DNA from: Nostoc sp. LPT
GTDB lineage: Bacteria; Cyanobacteriota; Cyanobacteriia; Cyanobacteriales; Nostocaceae
DNA length: 39,077 nt
Assembly (NCBI RefSeq): GCF_017115165.1
Contig: NZ_JABXKF010000146.1
Location: 1 to 39,077, forward strand
Direction: 5' to 3'
The notes under the pieces were generated by a model, which was not told where the DNA came from, did not search any database, and saw only the letters and a program-made list of their open reading frames with translations. The position numbers and the translations under genes were made by a program. Shown piece after piece: positions 32,789-39,077 of the stretch; positions within the stretch are counted from its first letter, which is position 1, and each line of letters starts with the position of its first letter.

Positions 32789-33340
32789 ATGCAGATTTAT
32801 CAACTTTTCAGTCGATTAAACAATAAAAAATTTACTAAGTTACTGACTCAGACAGTAGCTGTAGGTCTAGGCGCTATTGTTCTATTATCAACTACTAATG
32901 CTAATGCTGCCGAGCAAGTTGTTTTAAAGTATGGTACTTTTCAGGGGCAAATATCTGTTGAAGAATTAAGTCAGTTTACAGAAACTGGCAAAACTACTCC
33001 AACATTAAGAGCTTATTTACAGGCGGCGCAACAAGACCCCGCAGTAGCTCGTAAGGCACTGAAAGCTCCAATAAAAGCTGATGCTGCCTTTTTAAATAGC
33101 TTACTAGCTAGTTGGGCAGGGCCAATTTTAGTTAATCAAATTGGTGAGGTAGTTCACCCTCCCGCAGGACAACTAGATCAGCAGGCACTGCGAAGTGCTT
33201 TAAGTGCATCTATTAAACAAAATGGTGAAGTTACGCTGCTTGGAGCTATTCAGAATTATCCAAATACTTCTGTTGAACTTGAAGGAGATCGTCTCATTTC
33301 TGTTTATGAACGCTTAAGCAATCTTGCAGAACTCTTATAA
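32789..33340 (+). CDS. Exported DUF1400 protein
   Basis: A 183-residue protein that is a stand-alone DUF1400 domain. A signal peptide ends near residues 39-41 (STTNANAAEQ). The domain follows directly: VVLKYGTFQGQISVEELSQF, TETGKTTPTLRAYLQAAQQD, LNSLLASWAGPILVNQIGE, SIKQNGEVTLLGAIQNYPNT, SVELEGDRLISVYERLSNLA. In many cyanobacterial proteins DUF1400 is the N-terminal part of an alpha/beta hydrolase; here no hydrolase domain follows, only a stop. Whether it acts alone or partners with a separate hydrolase is unknown. No strong Shine-Dalgarno is seen. Confidence 0.8.
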   Translation: MQIYQLFSRLNNKKFTKLLTQTVAVGLGAIVLLSTTNANAAEQVVLKYGTFQGQISVEELSQFTETGKTTPTLRAYLQAAQQDPAVARKALKAPIKADAAFLNSLLASWAGPILVNQIGEVVHPPAGQLDQQALRSALSASIKQNGEVTLLGAIQNYPNTSVELEGDRLISVYERLSNLAELL

Positions 33341-33524
33341 GGGTTACTTAGAGACAATGCAGTTGTTATCAGATGATTGATTTAGTATCTCAATAGTCGT
33401 AAATTTTAGTTACGATCGCAATCAAGTTAATACTGATGAGTCTATCTTAGGGTTCATACCTTGTTACTTAGAAATTCCCTAACCTAAATGTAGAGTTTAG
33501 TCTAAGAATAGGAAAAGGATTTTT

Positions 33525-34082
33525 ATGACAAGCGATGTTTCTACAGATACTAACAAGAATGTGAATGGGTCACTGATAAGTGGTGTTCTCTTGAGTGTTT
33601 TGGGGATTATTGCGATCGCAGCGCCTAATTTCGCCACCATATTTGCCGAAACTTGGATTGCCGCGATTTTGATTTTCGCCGGATTTACAAAACTAGTTTA
33701 TGCCACTCAAACCCGCGAGAGAGGAGGTTTTATTTGGAAACTTCTCTTGAGTGGACTTTATATTGCAACCGGCATCATGCTGTTTGTTTACCCTTATACG
33801 GGTGTTCTTACATTGACTCTGTTACTTGGCACATTTTTGTTGACTGAAGGCACATTCGAGTTAATTCTGGCATTCAAGTTGCGTCCACAAGAAAACTGGA
33901 CGTGGCCATTAGCTAATGGCATTATTACCCTCGTGTTAGGTGCAATGATTTGGTTCCAGTGGCCCTTCAATGCGCCTTGGCTGATTGGGACATTAGTTGG
34001 TGTCAGCATTATTTTCACCGGCATTTCACGTGTGATGCTGGCGTTGAGTGGGCGTTCTACTTTAACTGGGGAACTACCTTAA
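33525..34082 (+). CDS. HdeD family membrane protein
   Basis: A 185-residue integral membrane protein of the HdeD (DUF308) family with six predicted helices, in three pairs. Examples are LISGVLLSVLGIIAIAAPNF, AETWIAAILIFAGFTKLVYA, LLLSGLYIATGIMLFVYPYT, LTLTLLLGTFLLTEGTFELI, NGIITLVLGAMIWFQWPF, LIGTLVGVSIIFTGISRVML. In E. coli HdeD contributes to acid resistance at high cell density; the role in cyanobacteria is not established. An AAGGA five bases before the ATG supports the start. It could belong with the other stress-type genes in the window. Confidence 0.85.
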   Translation: MTSDVSTDTNKNVNGSLISGVLLSVLGIIAIAAPNFATIFAETWIAAILIFAGFTKLVYATQTRERGGFIWKLLLSGLYIATGIMLFVYPYTGVLTLTLLLGTFLLTEGTFELILAFKLRPQENWTWPLANGIITLVLGAMIWFQWPFNAPWLIGTLVGVSIIFTGISRVMLALSGRSTLTGELP

Positions 34083-34259
34083 GTAGGGAATAGGGAATAG
34101 GGAAAGGTTTTCTAAATGCCTAATTCCCAATCCCCAGTACCCAAAAAAGTTTGCAAGACATTGCAGCAGCGATGCCTAAGGCTGGCTATGCCTACGCTAA
34201 TAAAATTGCTAAATTAACTAAGGAAATCAAAATCAAGGCCAGCTAGCTGCTTTTCATCA

Positions 34260-36362
34260 ATGGTATCTATTGCTACTCCATTTTCGGATATTCAAAACCA
34301 TTGGGCACACTCATTTATTACAGCTTTAGCCCAACGCAGTATTGTCAATGGGTTGCCTAATGGCACTTATCGCCCCGATAATTCACTTACCCGTGCTGAA
34401 TTTGCCGCCATCATCGCCAACGCATTTGGGACAGTTTCCAAGAAGCGGCAGTATGTTCCCTTTGTTGATGTACCGACAAATTATTGGGCAGCAGCCGCCA
34501 TTAAAACAGCTTACGAAAAAGCATTTATTAGCGGGTTTCCTGATAAAACTTTCCGTTCCGCTAACCGAATTACTAGAGTCGAAGTCTTGGTTTCCTTGGT
34601 AGGAGGCTTAGAAATTGCCACTAAGGTAAAACCTGACCTTCTTTCAAAACTCTCACAAATTTATCAAGATTCTGTTCAAATTCCTGAGTATGGTAAAAAT
34701 CATGTAGCTATTGCCACCAGCGCTGGCTTGGTGGTTAGTTTCCCAAATATCAAATTACTCAATCCTAATCTCGCAGCTACCCGTGCAGATGTAGCAGTGA
34801 TTATTTATCAAGCTTTGGTGTATTTAGGTCAGACAGAAAAAATTGCCTCTACTTACTTAGTGCAGCCGCCAATATTAACGCCTACGCCGATACCAACACC
34901 AATTCCAACTCCAACTCCAACGCCAACTCCAACACCAATTCCAATACCAACGCCAACACCCACACCTATCGGCAGCGTTAGGGTAAATCATAGCCGGGAG
35001 TTCCGGGGAGCATGGGTAGTATCTGTGTGGAATGGTGATTGGCCTTCCAAACCGGGACTTTCTGTTGCTCAACAAAAAGCTGAACTTACGGAGATTATTA
35101 CTAAATTACAAGCGCTAAACTTCAATGCTCTGATTTTCCAGGTGCGACCAGAGGGAGACGCTTTGTATGAATCTAGATTAGAGCCTTGGAGTGCTTGGAT
35201 TACAGGAACTCAAGGGAAAGCACCAGAACCATTTTACGATCCTTTAGCATTTGCGATCGCAGAATGTCACAAGCATAATCTTGAACTCCATGCTTGGTTT
35301 AACCCCTACCGCGCTAGCACCTCCACCGACCCAGCTAAAACAGTCCGTCCCCACATAGCAGCTACCAATCCAGAAAGCGTTTATTTGTGGAAAACACAAC
35401 GCTGGATGGACCCAGGACTAAAAATAGTTCAGGATAGGGCGTATAACGTAATTCTCGATGTAGTGAAGCGCTACGATGTTGATGGCATTCACTTAGATGA
35501 TTATTTTTATCCATATCCCATTGAGGGTCAACCTTTCCCCGATGATAAAACCTACGCTGCATATAAAGCAGCTGGTGGTACACTCAGCCTTGGCGACTGG
35601 CGACGGGACAATGTTAACAAAATGGTACAGCGCCTTTGGCAGGGAATTAAAACAACCAAACCCGACGTTAAATTTGGTATCAGTCCTTTTGGGATTTATC
35701 GCCCCGGACAACCTGCGGGTATTACTGGGTTGGATGCTTACAACGTGCTGTATGCTGACTCAAAGAAATGGTTAGAAGAAGGCTGGATTGATTATATCGC
35801 TCCTCAACTTTACTGGCGCACAGACCAACCACAACAAAGTTATTCGGCGTTGCTAAAGTGGTGGACACAAGTAAACACAAAGCAAAGACACGTTTACGCT
35901 GGTAATAATCTGACAGAACCAAGCAACAAGAGTCGGGAGAGTGATGAGATTGAAAAGCAGGTGAAAATTAGTCGTAGCCAAGCTGGACAGTTGTCACTGG
36001 GGAATATTTTCTTTAATCTCAGTGTTTTGACAGAAAATAGTCAGGGCATTGCTGATAAATTTCAAAGTCTGCTTTATAACAAACCTGCGCTACCGCCAAC
36101 TTTGCCTTGGCAGGATACAACACCACCATCTCCACCCATTGGACTACAAGTGAATAACCGCAAACTGAGTTGGCAGCCTGGAGATAATCAGCCAGTTCGT
36201 TCCTGGACACTTTATCGCCTGAGTGGCGATACTTGGACAATTCAACGAATTTTGTCTGCTGGCACAACTTTCGCTACTGTCCAACAAGCGGGAAGCTATG
36301 CCGTTTGTGCAGTGGATAGATTAGCCAACGAGAGTGTGGGAACAGTTATTACAGTTAGTTGA
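34260..36362 (+). CDS. SLH-domain family 10-like glycosyl hydrolase (GHL10/DUF187)
   Basis: A 700-residue protein. Three S-layer homology repeats occupy about residues 7-195 (FSDIQNHWAHSFITALAQ, PFVDVPTNYWAAAAIKTA, and a diverged third). A Pro/Thr linker (about 205-240) follows. The catalytic region (about 245-620) is of the GHL10 type: REFRGAWVVSVWNGDWPSKP, FNALIFQVRPEGDALYES, LHAWFNPYRAST, DVDGIHLDDYFYPYP, WIDYIAPQLYWRTDQP. A beta domain near 625-700 looks like fibronectin III. SLH repeats bind the cell wall or secondary wall polymers. The substrate is probably a surface glycan. The protein starts directly at the SLH repeat with no recognisable signal peptide, and no good ribosome site precedes the ATG, so a missed upstream start is possible. 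Confidence 0.85.
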   Translation: MVSIATPFSDIQNHWAHSFITALAQRSIVNGLPNGTYRPDNSLTRAEFAAIIANAFGTVSKKRQYVPFVDVPTNYWAAAAIKTAYEKAFISGFPDKTFRSANRITRVEVLVSLVGGLEIATKVKPDLLSKLSQIYQDSVQIPEYGKNHVAIATSAGLVVSFPNIKLLNPNLAATRADVAVIIYQALVYLGQTEKIASTYLVQPPILTPTPIPTPIPTPTPTPTPTPIPIPTPTPTPIGSVRVNHSREFRGAWVVSVWNGDWPSKPGLSVAQQKAELTEIITKLQALNFNALIFQVRPEGDALYESRLEPWSAWITGTQGKAPEPFYDPLAFAIAECHKHNLELHAWFNPYRASTSTDPAKTVRPHIAATNPESVYLWKTQRWMDPGLKIVQDRAYNVILDVVKRYDVDGIHLDDYFYPYPIEGQPFPDDKTYAAYKAAGGTLSLGDWRRDNVNKMVQRLWQGIKTTKPDVKFGISPFGIYRPGQPAGITGLDAYNVLYADSKKWLEEGWIDYIAPQLYWRTDQPQQSYSALLKWWTQVNTKQRHVYAGNNLTEPSNKSRESDEIEKQVKISRSQAGQLSLGNIFFNLSVLTENSQGIADKFQSLLYNKPALPPTLPWQDTTPPSPPIGLQVNNRKLSWQPGDNQPVRSWTLYRLSGDTWTIQRILSAGTTFATVQQAGSYAVCAVDRLANESVGTVITVS

Positions 36363-36657
36363 ACAAAAGTGCTGCCCAGATTCCCGATAACTTTTATAGA
36401 TACAACTGACAAATAGGGGTCTGACTCTTCAAGATAAAACCAGTCTGACAATAATAGTGTAACTGCGGCATAAAAACCATCATCACCCGCTCAAACACTT
36501 ATGCTGGAAATTTTTTGAATAATTAACTCTTATAAGCAAAAAGCAATTTTTAACCTTTTCATAACTTAAGATTAACCAAAATTTATTCGGTATCAGCTCT
36601 AGAATTTTTGAAGTAAACATTGTACAAAAAAGCTAGGACCTACAGGATGTAAATTAC
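36363..36657. other. Intergenic region before the Nudix gene
   Basis: Just under 300 bp. No gene is seen. An AT-rich tract (36520-36600) is likely to hold the promoter of the following Nudix gene, but no clear -10/-35 pair is identified. Confidence 0.4.
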
Positions 36658-37095
36658 ATGAGTCGAAAAGCCAGTAAAGTGTTTATACAGTCTGGGGTGA
36701 TTCCTTACAGAGTGAACAATGGTAAAGTTGAAATCTTGCTAATTACAACCCGTGACTTTCAACACTGGGTGATTCCGAAAGGAGATATTCCTAATGGCAT
36801 GAGTCCGGCTGATTCAGCAGCCAAAGAGGCGTGGGAAGAAGCAGGGATAATTGGGCAAGTAGATGCAAATGAACTGGGAACTTACAAGTACCGCAAACAA
36901 GGCAAAATTTACTGTGTCAAGATGTATTTATTATCAGTCGATATGCTGAGTGAAGATTATCCAGAAGCAACTAAAAGAAAACGGCAGTGGGTAGAAGTGA
37001 ATAAAGCTATTAGGCGGGTTAAGTTTAATTCACTCAAACGAATCCTTAAAGGTTTTTTCCAGGTCAAATCTCAATTTTGTGCATTACGATATTAA
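36658..37095 (+). CDS. Nudix hydrolase, DIPP-like
   Basis: A 145-residue Nudix hydrolase. The Nudix box covers about residues 42-64 (GDIPNGMSPADSAAKEAWEE AGI). The catalytic EAWEEAG is kept; the usual first Glu is Met and the usual Arg is Lys, as in several diphosphoinositol-polyphosphate-type relatives. Opening block: FIQSGVIPYRVNNGKVEILL, then HWVIPKG. The length is typical for a single-domain enzyme. Likely substrates are nucleoside diphosphate derivatives or polyphosphates, not resolvable from sequence. The gene converges on the GH25 gene, with a shared terminator between. Confidence 0.85.
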   Translation: MSRKASKVFIQSGVIPYRVNNGKVEILLITTRDFQHWVIPKGDIPNGMSPADSAAKEAWEEAGIIGQVDANELGTYKYRKQGKIYCVKMYLLSVDMLSEDYPEATKRKRQWVEVNKAIRRVKFNSLKRILKGFFQVKSQFCALRY

Positions 37096-37143
37096 GTAAT
37101 TGCCACAATAAATTAAACTATATTATACAATGTAAAATTAATT

Positions 37144-37174
37144 AAAGGTTTGTAGTCAATGACTCCAAACCTTT
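37144..37174. terminator. Bidirectional terminator between convergent genes
   Basis: AAAGGTTTG (37144-37152) pairs perfectly with CAAACCTTT (37166-37174). AGTCA and TGACT extend the stem inside, leaving a short loop. TTTATTC follows on the plus side and a TTAAT tract lies on the minus side. It lies between the convergent Nudix and GH25 genes. Confidence 0.75.
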
Positions 37175-37194
37175 GTTTATTCACACCTACTTAC

Positions 37195-37986
37195 TTAAAT
37201 CCATAGTAAAGCTACCCAAGTTTTTATACCGACAATTCCATCAGTTTGCAATTTTTTAGATGTTTGGAAACTAACAATTGCATTCTTAACTGACTCAGAA
37301 AAACGCCCATCAATGGCATCAGTATATAATCCAATATCTTTTAATTGCTGTTGTAATTGTTTTACTCTCAGCCCAGAATCTCCTAGCTGCAATCCATTAA
37401 ATCTATTCAAATCGGCTCGACCACTAACACCAGTTACACCAGATATATCACCTTCATATTGATGGATTAAATATTGTCCCTGCCAAGCACCAGGAATAGT
37501 TGGGTTTCTAGTTCCGTAGTGGGCAATCCATAACGGATAATTAGCAAAATCAGATGGATTACCAAGTTCTGTCCAGAAACTGGGGAAAGTATAAATAATT
37601 GGTTTGATTGGTTTATTTGTTTGTTGTAAAAGGGCTTTTTCTACCTCTGCCAACCACTGTTTGGCTGCATGAATTACAGCTTGACTATTTACTTTGTCAG
37701 TTACCTCTACATCTATGACTGGTGGTAAGTCTCCTGGTTCTAATTTGCCCAAAGTTTTTAAGAATTCCTTTGCTTGCTGAACCGGGTCAGATGTATGGGG
37801 GTGAAAAAAATGATAAGCACCCCGAATAATACCAACAGCTTTCATGGTTTGCCAGTGATGAGCAAAAGCAGAATCTTTGATGCTAACTCCTTCTGTGGCT
37901 TTGACAAACGCAAAAGTTTTACCAGAGTTTTTTACTGCCGTCCAATCTACTCTGCCATCTTGATCGGCAACATCAATTCCTTCCAT
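37195..37986 (-). CDS. GH25 lysozyme with peptidoglycan-binding domain
   Basis: A 263-residue protein. The N-terminal GH25 muramidase domain (about 1-195) has the family's active-site residues: Asp5 (GIDVAD) and the DxE pair Asp92/Glu94 (PPVIDVEV). Conserved FAFVKATEGVSIKD and RGAYHFFHPH follow the family pattern. A peptidoglycan-binding type 1 domain fills residues 200-262: LGDSGLRVKQLQQQLKDIGL, TDAIDGRFSESVKNAIVSFQ, TDGIVGIKTW. No signal peptide is visible, as in many holin-released or otherwise exported lysozymes. The enzyme would cut the glycan backbone of peptidoglycan. Possible roles are cell-wall remodelling or attack on other bacteria; phage origin is also possible, but no phage genes are near. 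Confidence 0.88.
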   Translation of the reverse strand: MEGIDVADQDGRVDWTAVKNSGKTFAFVKATEGVSIKDSAFAHHWQTMKAVGIIRGAYHFFHPHTSDPVQQAKEFLKTLGKLEPGDLPPVIDVEVTDKVNSQAVIHAAKQWLAEVEKALLQQTNKPIKPIIYTFPSFWTELGNPSDFANYPLWIAHYGTRNPTIPGAWQGQYLIHQYEGDISGVTGVSGRADLNRFNGLQLGDSGLRVKQLQQQLKDIGLYTDAIDGRFSESVKNAIVSFQTSKKLQTDGIVGIKTWVALLWI

Positions 37987-38086
37987 AAAATTTTTAACCT
38001 TTTTGATTAGTACAATCCTGAACTTATCAGAGGCTTTGATTAAATTTATGCTTTTTCTAGGTCTTGAAGTAAATTACAGAAATTTA

Positions 38087-38728
38087 CTAGGGTTGAGTGC
38101 TAACGGCTCGTACTGGAGTCACTCTAACTTTGCCTGTACAAGGCTTGATTTGTTCTGTAAGGGTAAAGTGCTGGTAAGCATTAGGAGGTGTGATTTGAAT
38201 TTGACTAGACATTGGGCAGTTTTTCTCTGGGGAACTAATGTGGTTGTATGCTATCTGAAATGAGGCTTGTTTTCCAGGAGCTAGAGTTACTTGTTGTCGA
38301 GGTTGCTTACTCGAAAAGTAAGTGTCCTGAGAGCGAATAACTTTAATCCCCTGCAAAGGTTGATCTTTTGCATCCAGTAGTGCTAATCCTGGATAACCGT
38401 AGAGGTTGCAAGGGGATGAGGCATTATTGGTGAAGGCGTAGGTAAGTGCAACATTCCCAACGCCAGCATCTTCTGAGACTCGGCGCACTGACAATTGACT
38501 AGTTTCACAGCGCGTCGGATTTGTGGCAGTAGTAGCTTCAGGGGTAGAATGCTCTATAGGTTTTGCAGTCGGTGTAGCTGTTGAGTTCAACACAGCTTCT
38601 TTCGTCGGCTGCTCAGTGCTTGCTGGCAAGGCTTGCGGCTGTTTTGTAACAGAGGAAGAACCGACACAGCCAGTTGTCATCGCAGTTAGGAGCAACAACA
38701 TACTGCTTTCCACAATTAGAATTCGCAT
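38087..38728 (-). CDS. DUF4232 lipoprotein
   Basis: A 213-residue lipoprotein. The signal peptide (MLLLLTAMTTGC) ends in a lipobox-like TTGC (Cys21). A Ser/Thr/Pro/Ala-rich linker covers about residues 25-68. The DUF4232 domain follows: TRCETSQLSVRRVSEDAGVG, NVALTYAFTNNASSPCNLYG, YPGLALLDAKDQPLQGIKVI, QVTLAPGKQASFQIAYNHI, then a C-terminal TLTEQIKPCTGKVRVTPV. Cysteines in the domain could form disulfides, consistent with an envelope location. The family's function is unknown. The gene lies 100 bp beyond the start of the GH25 gene, on the same strand. Confidence 0.8.
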   Translation of the reverse strand: MRILIVESSMLLLLTAMTTGCVGSSSVTKQPQALPASTEQPTKEAVLNSTATPTAKPIEHSTPEATTATNPTRCETSQLSVRRVSEDAGVGNVALTYAFTNNASSPCNLYGYPGLALLDAKDQPLQGIKVIRSQDTYFSSKQPRQQVTLAPGKQASFQIAYNHISSPEKNCPMSSQIQITPPNAYQHFTLTEQIKPCTGKVRVTPVRAVSTQP

Positions 38729-39002
38729 ATCTTCTTTTTTTGTAGTGAACTACTTAGACTGATGCTTTACATACAGTGTAAGTTTCCAAATTTACAATCG
38801 AAGCTAATTTGAAGGGAGCCAGTATCCGAAGTGAAGGTACTGCATAATCCAATACGGTTGGCTGTAGCTTACCAAGGGGAGCCAGTGCGTTGGGCGGGCA
38901 ATGCCCGACTTGAAGCATCTGGCGTGGGACTACAGGGGGGTTAAAACGATCTCAAATTCTCACGAATGATTTAGGACTGCTATATAAGCAACAGATACCT
39001 CG
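38729..39002. repeat. Gene-free region with dispersed GGGAGCCAGT repeats
   Basis: No gene is seen. GGGAGCCAGTATCCG (38815) and GGGAGCCAGTGCGTTGGGCG (38877) are two copies of a dispersed Nostoc-type repeat, the second with its usual continuation (GGGCAATGCCCGACTTGAAGC). It contains the palindrome GGGCAATGCCC. Confidence 0.55.
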
Positions 39003-39077
39003 AAGTCATGTTGAAGTACTTGAAAGTCGTGTTGAGGTACTTAAAAGTCGTGTTGAGGTACTTAAAAGTCGTGTTGA
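39003..39077. repeat. 21-bp tandem repeat running off the window edge
   Basis: The unit AAGTCGTGTTGAGGTACTTA-A starts at 39003, 39024, 39045 and 39066, the first copy having four differences and the last being cut by the window end. In one frame the array codes for a heptad repeat, VEVLKSR, which would form a coiled coil if translated. No start codon is visible in that frame within the window. Confidence 0.85.

Noticed and set aside
34151..34246. Short plus-strand coding-like tail SLQDIAAAMPKAGYAYANKI before a stop
   Set aside because: Thirty-one codons with no start and no recognised family; kept only as a possible gene scrap before the SLH protein.
38877..38940. Possible terminator or RNA gene at the GGGCAATGCCC palindrome
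   Set aside because: The sequence matches a dispersed intergenic repeat, and no gene ends nearby on the plus strand.

Overview
The window looks like chromosomal DNA of a filamentous, Nostocales-type cyanobacterium. The evidence is the very frequent HIP1 octamer (GCGATCGC), short palindromic repeats typical of Nostoc relatives, AT-leaning coding sequence, and families that are largely cyanobacterial (DUF1822, GUN4, DUF1400, SLH plus family-10-like glycosyl hydrolase, CHAT/caspase proteins with WD40 tails). No rRNA or tRNA gene was recognised. All homology statements come from reading the sequence; no database search was run.

Left part (1-9560, + strand). It opens with a three-gene cassette: a sigma-70-like protein, a DUF1822 protein, and a CHAT protease fused to a STAND-type NTPase, a membrane segment and a shortened WD40 tail. 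Next come a palindromic repeat, a PIN-toxin remnant, an RDD membrane protein, an M48-type secreted metalloprotease, a small secreted protein and a truncated CHAT gene. Related leader elements precede the RDD and M48 genes, with a third copy further on.

Centre (9800-23900). A catalase-related heme protein is followed by a decayed Fic gene and a decayed CHAT fragment. The main content is a five-gene minus-strand operon running from 23254 down to 11674. In transcription order it encodes an LCAT-like lipase, a caspase with a DUF4384-like C-terminal region, a CHAT protein ending in a VMAP-C-like domain, a MoxR AAA+ ATPase, and a 1548-residue vWA-WD40-GUN4-DUF4384-like-CHAT protein. MoxR, vWA and VMAP are the three parts of the vWA-MoxR-VMAP ternary conflict systems. 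Here that core carries two CHAT proteases and is joined to a caspase and a lipase, suggesting an AAA+-gated proteolytic cascade that ends in membrane damage (inference). The operon is bordered by Fic/CHAT relics on one side and by two abutting transposase relics plus an orphan omega-RNA-like element on the other.

Right part (24300-39077). A KTSC-domain gene has a strong palindrome upstream. Small secreted and TPR proteins follow, then a run of minus-strand genes of stress-associated families (DUF411, a glycine-rich membrane protein, DUF4142, ChaB, a PPOX-fold protein). A MazF toxin gene comes next; the likely antitoxin is split by one in-frame stop. After these lie DUF1400, HdeD, SLH-glycosyl hydrolase, Nudix, GH25-lysozyme and DUF4232 lipoprotein genes. 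The window ends inside a 21-bp tandem repeat.
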